Below, one piece after another: positions 32,039 to 37,322 of a stretch of DNA of 37,322 bases. Position numbers and translations under genes: made by a program. Source of the stretch: Deltaproteobacteria bacterium (GTDB taxonomy: Bacteria; Myxococcota_A; UBA796; UBA9615); the NCBI GenBank assembly GCA_002724675.1, contig PBPL01000164.1, positions 1-37,322 of the forward strand, written 5' to 3'. Positions within the stretch are counted from its first letter, which is position 1; the number at the start of each line of letters is the position of its first letter. The notes below the pieces were generated by a model. That model saw only the letters and a list, made by a program, of their open reading frames with translations, had not been told where the DNA came from and made no database searches.

Positions 32039-33231
32039 GGGCTAGTATCGAGCACCTCAATCCAGGTGGAGACGTCGCCGAACTCACCAAAGTAGTCGGA
32101 GGGAGCCTGGCAGTGCAGGTCCTTTTCGAGAGCCCAAGTGGTGGCTGCCTTGACGAGCTGGTTGGCGCTCTCTGGCGGAATCGAGCTGGCTTCGCAGTCG
32201 AACAGAAAGGACGCGAACTGGGTGCCGCAGACGCCGGCCTCGGTGGCGATCTCGATCAGATCCTGCCCGGCATTGTTCGTGAGCTGGCAGATGTCGGAGA
32301 ACACCAGGTGCCCAGCCTCAGCAATTCCCAGCAGATACTTGTCTCCAGATGTGGCTCCGTAGGCGTCTTCTGTCTGTGAGAAGCGAACGACGGTGTCGGC
32401 CATGCCCCCCAGGAACAGGGAGGACTGCAGGTCGTCGCTGGCTGCTGGGGATCGGTTGCCGGCTAGGGAGCCCATGAGTCGAACGCCACCAAGGTTGACC
32501 GCGCTTGCTGCCGCTGACGCTCCTGCACTGTGGCCGAGGACGGCTACCAAATCGGTGTCTACCCAAGGTGCGATAAACGTCAGTGATGGGTCCGATTGGA
32601 CAAAGGCCGACAGCACGCTCTCTAGGTCACTGCCCACATCTTGTGATCCGCTGGTTCCTTCTCCGCAGATACTGCCGAGCATGTCGGCTAGGAATAAGCC
32701 GGGGTGATCTGCAGCAGCGACCACATAGCCTCGGCTTGCCCAGTGCTCCATGAGGCTCAGGGACTGGGTCCTCCAGGAGGCCGTACCGTGGGCGAAGAGG
32801 ATCAGGGGATAGGGGCCGCGTTCTTGGTCGACCGGGAGTCCGCGTGAACAGCGCTCGCAGCGCTGATGTGGACGGGCCTGGTCGGTGACTAGGTGCTGCT
32901 GGCTCTCGGGTAGGGCGTAGCGGATATCCACTTCCTCAGTGGCCACTCCGGCATCGCTTCCGGGGCTCGCGGGGTAGAGAATTTCTACGGTCAAGCGTCC
33001 GATCTGGACCGTCTCCATTCCGACGCCCCAAGGCCCGGTGATGCTGGGATCGGCCGGTCGCTCGAACAGCAACGCGCCATCACAGCCGGGTGCCTCGTCG
33101 GGCAAGACGATGTCGCTGTTTGCAGCGAGTCCATCTTGAGCATCGCCGTTGGCCGGGTTGCCATCACAACCCACGATGACTGTCACGAGGAGCAGACTGG
33201 TCAGTTGGGACAGGTGTCGAACCGTGGACAT
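32035..33231 (-). CDS. Lipoprotein alpha/beta hydrolase (PAF-acetylhydrolase/chlorophyllase-like)
   Basis: A 398-aa protein with lipobox VIVGC (C22) and Asp at +2. The hydrolase core has FAHGTASWRTQSLSLMEHWASRGYVVAAADHPG, the nucleophile motif LGHSAGASAAA (S235), GGMADTVV (likely acid) and AEAGHLVFSDICQ (likely His). This pattern matches bacterial PAF-acetylhydrolase-like and chlorophyllase-like esterases. Several extra Cys (QRCERCSRG, DCEAS) suggest an extracytoplasmic, disulfide-containing enzyme. Substrate unknown. It is divergent from the giant repeat protein. Confidence 0.87.
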   Translation of the reverse strand: MSTVRHLSQLTSLLLVTVIVGCDGNPANGDAQDGLAANSDIVLPDEAPGCDGALLFERPADPSITGPWGVGMETVQIGRLTVEILYPASPGSDAGVATEEVDIRYALPESQQHLVTDQARPHQRCERCSRGLPVDQERGPYPLILFAHGTASWRTQSLSLMEHWASRGYVVAAADHPGLFLADMLGSICGEGTSGSQDVGSDLESVLSAFVQSDPSLTFIAPWVDTDLVAVLGHSAGASAAASAVNLGGVRLMGSLAGNRSPAASDDLQSSLFLGGMADTVVRFSQTEDAYGATSGDKYLLGIAEAGHLVFSDICQLTNNAGQDLIEIATEAGVCGTQFASFLFDCEASSIPPESANQLVKAATTWALEKDLHCQAPSDYFGEFGDVSTWIEVLDTSP

Positions 33232-33489
33232 GGGGGCCTCGGGTTGGCTTGCTACTAGCGGTCCGAGGACCTCTGCGAGCGTAGCTCAGTCAATATCTAA
33301 CGAGCGGAAGATATGGTCTTCTATTCCTACCGAAGCACTAGGGCTCTGTCCAGAGAAACGAGAAACCACTTCCAATTCAAGGCCTTGTGGCGGGACGGGC
33401 TATGCACGGTGCCGTGGACCGAGACTCGGGTCTCGGGTGGGCTCCTGCCCCGTCGATTCCGCTGCAGTGCTGCTATTCTTTGGGCGCTC
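33232..33489. promoter_or_regulatory. Divergent promoter region before the giant repeat gene
   Basis: 258 bases between divergent starts. A stem with 7-bp arms, CCGAGAC (33419-33425) and GTCTCGG (33430-33436), loop TCGG, is the clearest structure. An extended -10-like TGCTATTCT (33471-33479) lies only 10 bases before the GTG at 33490, which would give an almost leaderless message. No convincing -35 is visible. Confidence 0.4.
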
Positions 33490-36400
33490 GTGAACCGTCT
33501 CCGCTGCATCCTCGTAGTCGTCTCGTTTGTGTCGGTGGGCACTTCGTGCCGGGATGTTGCGGTGCCCCTCGCCTCGAGCCCCGAGATTCTTGGTTCGGCT
33601 GGGAACCCCATCCTGGCAGAGCTGAACCCGATCGCCATGCCCGCTCCGCACGACACTGAGGATGTGGCCTGGGGTGACTGGGATTTGGATGGAGATCTCG
33701 ACCTCGCGCTGGCCAATGAGGACGAGGCAAATACCGTCTACACGAACACCGATGGGACGTTTCAGCTGGCCTGGAGCTCCAACGAAACCGACAAGTCTCG
33801 TGGAGTTGCCTGGGGTGACTGGAATGGGGATGGCTATCTCGATCTAGCCTTTGCCAACGAAAGCGGCCCCCTTCGGGTGTATCGAAACACCCAGGGTGAC
33901 TCCCCTCCGACGACGGACCCCATGGTGCTGCACTGGTCTAGCTCCGAAACCACCGACAAGGGGCGGGACCTGGACTGGGGCGACTGGGATGGAGATGGGG
34001 ATCTGGATGTGGCTGTTGCCAATCACAACAGCGAGGACCGCGTCTATGGCTTCAACGGATCAACTTTTCAGCTTGTCTGGGAATCGGCTGACGAGCTGAA
34101 GAGTCAGTCTCTTGCCTGGGGTGATTGGGATGCTGATGGGGATCTCGATCTGGCAGTGGGCTTCGACGAGAACGACGAGACCGTACGTGTGTATGAGAGC
34201 ACCTGGGCACCCAATGACAATGATCCGTCGGACGATGACGATGATGACGCCGGCGATGACGACGATGACGACGATGACGATGATGACGATGACGACGATG
34301 ACTCTTGGTTGCGGTGGGACTGTGACAGTTCGTCGTGCTCCTATGGCTGGAAAGTCGCGGAAGGCGACGAGGCCGAGTCCCTTGCCTGGGGGGACTGGGA
34401 TGGCGACGGCGACCTAGACCTAGCTGTAGCTCTGGAGAAAAGTGGTGGCGCTCCTGCGGTGTACGGCGCCGTCTACGAGAACCAAGGTCCATTTGTTGCC
34501 GATGAGGAACGCTTAGACCTGGACCAACCATCGAGTGTTGGCTGGGAGAGCCCGATCGGTGTCGATGCTCGCGACGTGGCCTGGGGCGATTGGGATGGCG
34601 ACGGTGACTTGGACCTGGCGATTGGTCTGAGAAACGCGGCTGTTGTCTTCGAGAACACAGGCGGAACTCTGGCTGCAGCTCCCTACGCCGGTTGGACCTC
34701 CCAGACCCTTGATGCGCGTGGAGTTGCCTGGGGTGACTTGGAGGGGGATGGGGACCTCGACCTGGCGCTTGGTGTGGAGGGGGCGGTCTCTCTGGTCTAC
34801 GAAAATGAAGGCTTTGGTCTTCATCATGAGTGGTCGTCGAGTGCCAGTTACCCGATTCGGGCATTGGCCCTCGGGGATTGGGACGGGGACGGAGACCGTG
34901 ACCTCGCTGTGGCGGAAGCCAACTCTCCCAATCGCGTCTTCGAGAACACGGGCGGCACGTTCGCCGAGGTTGCCGCCTGGGAGTCCACTGAGATGGAAAA
35001 CACCCAGGATCTAGCCTGGGGGGACTGGGATGGCGACGGAGACCTGGACCTGGCTGTGGGCAACCTGGGTCAGGTCAACAGGGTCTACGAAAACCGGGGG
35101 GCTGGCTTTGACGCCAACCAGCGTCTAGTCGTCTCCCCCATTGATGACTTGGGTTGGATCTCGTCGGAGGCGAATGACACCCGTGCGTTGGCGTGGGGTG
35201 ATTGGGATGGCGACGGCAATCTCGATCTGGCTGTGGCCAACGATGGATCGTCGATCCGAGTCTTCGAGAACACCGGAGACGGTCTGAGTGCGGAGCCTAG
35301 TTGGGAAGGGGGTGCTTCGACGAACAACGCCTGGGACGTGGCGTGGGGCGACTGGGACAACGACGGCGATCTGGACTTGGCCGTCGCGAACCGCGGGCAG
35401 GCCAACCAGGTCTTCGAGAACACGGGAACGGGTTTCGATCTGGAGGTTGTCAGCTTTGACGACCCCCGCGGATGGCTCTCCGATGATGAGGCTCTGTCGA
35501 CCTCCCTGGCCTGGGGGGATTGGAACAGCGACGGATATCTGGACCTCGCGGTGGCCAACGACGGGGAGCCGAACCAGATCTACTTGAGCTTGTCCGGACG
35601 ACTGTCAGATACGGTTGGCTGGGTGAGCTCGGACTCGCAGCAGAGCTCCTCGATTGATTGGGCGGACGTGGACGGGGATGGGGCTCCAGATCTGCTGGTG
35701 GGAAACGATGTGGCTGGGGGTGTGCAGTGGTTTCGCAATACGGCCGGAGCTGTGGACCTCTCGGGAGCAGTCGGAACTTCTGCCGGTATGGATCTGGCCT
35801 GGACGAGCGCGCTGGGGGCATCCACCGCGGACCTCGCGGTCGGCGACCTGGAGCGGGATGGCGATGTGGACCTCATTGAGGGTGTTGACGGTGGCGCGCT
35901 TCGGTTGTACCGCAACCACAGGACAGGAGGCGAAGACCTTCCGCAGAACGCGACCCGCGTCTCGGTGAACTATCCCGGGCTCGGTGCAGAGGCAGAGGGC
36001 TTGGCCGTTGCAGAGGTGCTCTCGGGCACAGTCATCCCCTTGAGCTTCCAATTGATTGATCCCGAGTCGGACTCGGTTGCTTCTGTACAGGTTCAGGTTT
36101 CGTCGCAGGGAGGAGGTGCGTGGCAGGACGCGTCCCTCAGCGGCGCCGTTCTCAGTGACCTCGATACGAGTCCCGAAGGGGTGAGGCACTCTGTCGACTG
36201 GGCCCTGGCCAATGATGAAATATTCAGCGACCAGGTCGCCATTCGAGTGGTGATACCCGCTCAAGTGCCGGGTGGTGGGGTGAGTGTGCCTCCGGCGCCG
36301 TCCAGCAGCGGTGCGCCGATTCAGCGTTCGGTCATTGCGGGCGTGTCACCGGTCTTTCGCGCTCGCCATTGCTTTCCATTGGATGCCGATGGCGACGGTG

Positions 36401-37322
36401 TTTATTGCGACGAAGACTGCGATGACAACGCTGTCGAAAACTTTCCTGGCAACGAAGAAGTCTGCGACGGGCAAGACAACAACTGCAATGGCATCGCCGA
36501 CTTCGCGAGCCCGGGTACCAACAGCGTAGAGCACGATGTGGACCTTGACGGAGTGACTCTCTGTGCAGGCGACTGTGAGGACAACAACCCACAGAATTTT
36601 CCGGGCAACTCTGAGTTCTGTGATGGTCAAGACAACGACTGCAACAGCCTCGAAGATGCGGGCGCTCCGAACGTTGATGGCCAGGAGAGCGACGAAGATG
36701 GCGACGGTCAATGGGAGTGCCAGGGCGACTGCGACGATGATCCGACTACGGGTGGGCTGAACTTCACCGGCAACCCGGAGATCTGTGACGGTCAAGACAA
36801 CGACTGCGAGGGGACCGCTGACTTCGTCTCCACGGTCGATGACGGCGGCGGCGAGCAGGACCACGATGGGGACGGATCGCTGGATTGTGCCGACTGTGCG
36901 GATGGCAACTCGGGCAACTTCCCTGGAAACGATGAGGCGTGTGACGGCGCAGACAACGACTGCAATGGTCTGGCTGACTTCGGAGGTGGGTCGACCGAAG
37001 ACGAAGAGACGGACAGCGACGAGGATGGCTATTTCCCCTGTATGGGTGACTGTGACGACACCAACTTCAGTGTTTATCCGGGTGCTGTGGAGACCTGTGG
37101 TGACGGCGTGGACAACGACTGTGAAGGGGATGACGAGGAAGCGTGTCCCGGTGATGACGACGACACTGGAGACGATGACGATGCGGTCGATGACGACGAC
37201 TCGGGTGACGACGATGACTCCGGTGATGACGATGACTCCGGTGACGACGATGGCTCCGGTGACGACGATGGCTCCGGTGGTGACGACGACTCGGGTGACG
37301 ACGATGACTCCGGTGATGACGA
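33490..37322 (+). CDS. Giant exported FG-GAP/VCBS repeat protein with MopE-type motifs (partial, 3' end outside window)
   Basis: The frame is open from GTG 33490 through the right edge (1277 complete codons). The start MNRLRCILVVVSFVSVGTSC gives a signal peptide with a possible lipid-anchored Cys. Residues from about 55 hold some 14 repeats built on WGDWDGDGDLDLAVAN, the Ca-binding FG-GAP/VCBS blade type of integrin-like beta-propellers. An Asp tract interrupts between the fourth and fifth. After a beta-rich spacer come five MopE-type units (DADGDGVYCDEDCDD, PGNEEVCDGQDNNCNG), a putative metal-binding motif, then a terminal Asp/Ser/Gly repeat. It is probably a surface or secreted Ca-dependent adhesion or structural protein; function is not established. 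No downstream genes are visible. Confidence 0.9.
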   Translation, partial: MNRLRCILVVVSFVSVGTSCRDVAVPLASSPEILGSAGNPILAELNPIAMPAPHDTEDVAWGDWDLDGDLDLALANEDEANTVYTNTDGTFQLAWSSNETDKSRGVAWGDWNGDGYLDLAFANESGPLRVYRNTQGDSPPTTDPMVLHWSSSETTDKGRDLDWGDWDGDGDLDVAVANHNSEDRVYGFNGSTFQLVWESADELKSQSLAWGDWDADGDLDLAVGFDENDETVRVYESTWAPNDNDPSDDDDDDAGDDDDDDDDDDDDDDDDSWLRWDCDSSSCSYGWKVAEGDEAESLAWGDWDGDGDLDLAVALEKSGGAPAVYGAVYENQGPFVADEERLDLDQPSSVGWESPIGVDARDVAWGDWDGDGDLDLAIGLRNAAVVFENTGGTLAAAPYAGWTSQTLDARGVAWGDLEGDGDLDLALGVEGAVSLVYENEGFGLHHEWSSSASYPIRALALGDWDGDGDRDLAVAEANSPNRVFENTGGTFAEVAAWESTEMENTQDLAWGDWDGDGDLDLAVGNLGQVNRVYENRGAGFDANQRLVVSPIDDLGWISSEANDTRALAWGDWDGDGNLDLAVANDGSSIRVFENTGDGLSAEPSWEGGASTNNAWDVAWGDWDNDGDLDLAVANRGQANQVFENTGTGFDLEVVSFDDPRGWLSDDEALSTSLAWGDWNSDGYLDLAVANDGEPNQIYLSLSGRLSDTVGWVSSDSQQSSSIDWADVDGDGAPDLLVGNDVAGGVQWFRNTAGAVDLSGAVGTSAGMDLAWTSALGASTADLAVGDLERDGDVDLIEGVDGGALRLYRNHRTGGEDLPQNATRVSVNYPGLGAEAEGLAVAEVLSGTVIPLSFQLIDPESDSVASVQVQVSSQGGGAWQDASLSGAVLSDLDTSPEGVRHSVDWALANDEIFSDQVAIRVVIPAQVPGGGVSVPPAPSSSGAPIQRSVIAGVSPVFRARHCFPLDADGDGVYCDEDCDDNAVENFPGNEEVCDGQDNNCNGIADFASPGTNSVEHDVDLDGVTLCAGDCEDNNPQNFPGNSEFCDGQDNDCNSLEDAGAPNVDGQESDEDGDGQWECQGDCDDDPTTGGLNFTGNPEICDGQDNDCEGTADFVSTVDDGGGEQDHDGDGSLDCADCADGNSGNFPGNDEACDGADNDCNGLADFGGGSTEDEETDSDEDGYFPCMGDCDDTNFSVYPGAVETCGDGVDNDCEGDDEEACPGDDDDTGDDDDAVDDDDSGDDDDSGDDDDSGDDDGSGDDDGSGGDDDSGDDDDSGDD
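33661..35890 (+). repeat. About 14 FG-GAP/VCBS-like repeats
   Basis: The core (DVAWGDWDxDGDLDLAVAN) recurs near 33667, 33808, 33967, 34111, 34381, 34576, 34723, 34864, 35011, 35188, 35338, 35506, 35656 and 35830. Spacing is mostly 140-180 bases, near 50 residues, as in one propeller blade. Each core carries a Dx[DN]xDGxxD Ca-binding loop. Fourteen blades would fit two seven-bladed propellers. Later repeats (13 and 14) are more diverged. Confidence 0.85.
34231..34302 (+). repeat. Asp tract inside the FG-GAP array
   Basis: 24 consecutive codons, nearly all GAC/GAT, give six Asp, Ala-Gly and sixteen Asp. The tract lies in the loop between repeats 4 and 5 and is a candidate Ca-binding or flexible spacer. 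Confidence 0.9.
36382..37149 (+). repeat. Five MopE-type putative metal-binding repeats
   Basis: Units starting near 36382, 36538, 36685, 36850 and 37006 share the pattern DxDGDG...C..DCDD...PGn.E.CDG.DNDCnG. These Cys/Asp motifs are widespread in secreted proteins of deltaproteobacteria and resemble the motif named after the copper-binding protein MopE. Confidence 0.88.
37150..37322 (+). repeat. Terminal Asp/Ser/Gly repeat (GDDDDS units), open at window end
   Basis: Units of GDDDDS and close variants (GDDDDT, GDDDGS), mostly in 18-bp steps, continue past the window edge. Copies vary at third positions, so the tract is partly diverged rather than recently copied. Total length unknown. Confidence 0.9.

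Overview
This window looks like part of the chromosome of a GC-rich Gram-negative bacterium, most likely a myxobacterium-like deltaproteobacterium (Myxococcota, Bradymonadales or a relative). The evidence is indirect. There are many exported lipoproteins with Asp-rich linkers, MopE-type Asp/Cys metal-binding repeats, FG-GAP/VCBS repeats, a possible MYXO-CTERM-like C-terminal tail, tandem zinc-ribbon plus GYF-like proteins, a SahR-type ArsR-methyltransferase regulator, and a PrkA-YeaH-SpoVR operon. I see no rRNA or tRNA genes, insertion sequences, integrases, phage genes or CRISPR arrays. The region reads as ordinary chromosome that is rich in lineage-specific secreted proteins.

Layout. (1) 1-9483, minus strand: a tightly packed set, in transcription order an exported barrel-like protein with an acidic tail, a small lipoprotein, glmU, pcrA, and two paralogous zinc-ribbon/GYF-like proteins. 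The last of these runs off the left edge and carries perfect 24-bp tandem repeats. A hairpin at 2756-2775 separates pcrA from the zinc-ribbon pair. (2) 9611-10111, plus strand: ssb, divergent from the first set across an inverted repeat. (3) 10158-15816, minus strand: two small unknown genes, a lipoprotein alpha/beta hydrolase, xseB (with an SSB-like C-terminal tip), ispA, tlyA and a lipoprotein. (4) 15917-18240, plus strand: sahR and ahcY, with a dyad operator just upstream and a strong hairpin downstream. (5) 18347-26314: exported proteins on the plus strand (Asp-rich hydrolase-like protein, cupredoxin-like lipoprotein, further lipoproteins) and a large PEP-synthase/rifampicin-phosphotransferase-like enzyme; an FHA protein and an 84-aa partner lie on the minus strand. 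(6) 26693-31974, plus strand: prkA, yeaH-like (DUF444), spoVR and a fourth, unrecognised coupled gene, behind a 378-bp leader. (7) 32035-33231, minus strand: another lipoprotein alpha/beta hydrolase. (8) 33490-37322, plus strand: a giant exported protein, open at the right edge, with about 14 FG-GAP-like repeats, an Asp tract, five MopE-type motifs and a terminal Asp/Ser/Gly repeat.

How the genes fit together. Housekeeping functions (cell-wall precursor synthesis, DNA repair, isoprenoid synthesis, rRNA methylation, SAH recycling) are interleaved with surface and exported proteins. The best functional inferences are control of ahcY by the neighbouring SAH-sensing repressor, a stress or starvation module built on PrkA/YeaH/SpoVR, and possible recruitment of SSB-binding proteins by exonuclease VII. 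No wholly new defence or mobile system is evident. The most unusual items are the SSB-like tip on XseB, the cupredoxin-like domain lacking its Cys ligand, the tandem zinc-ribbon/GYF proteins and the two-array FG-GAP protein.
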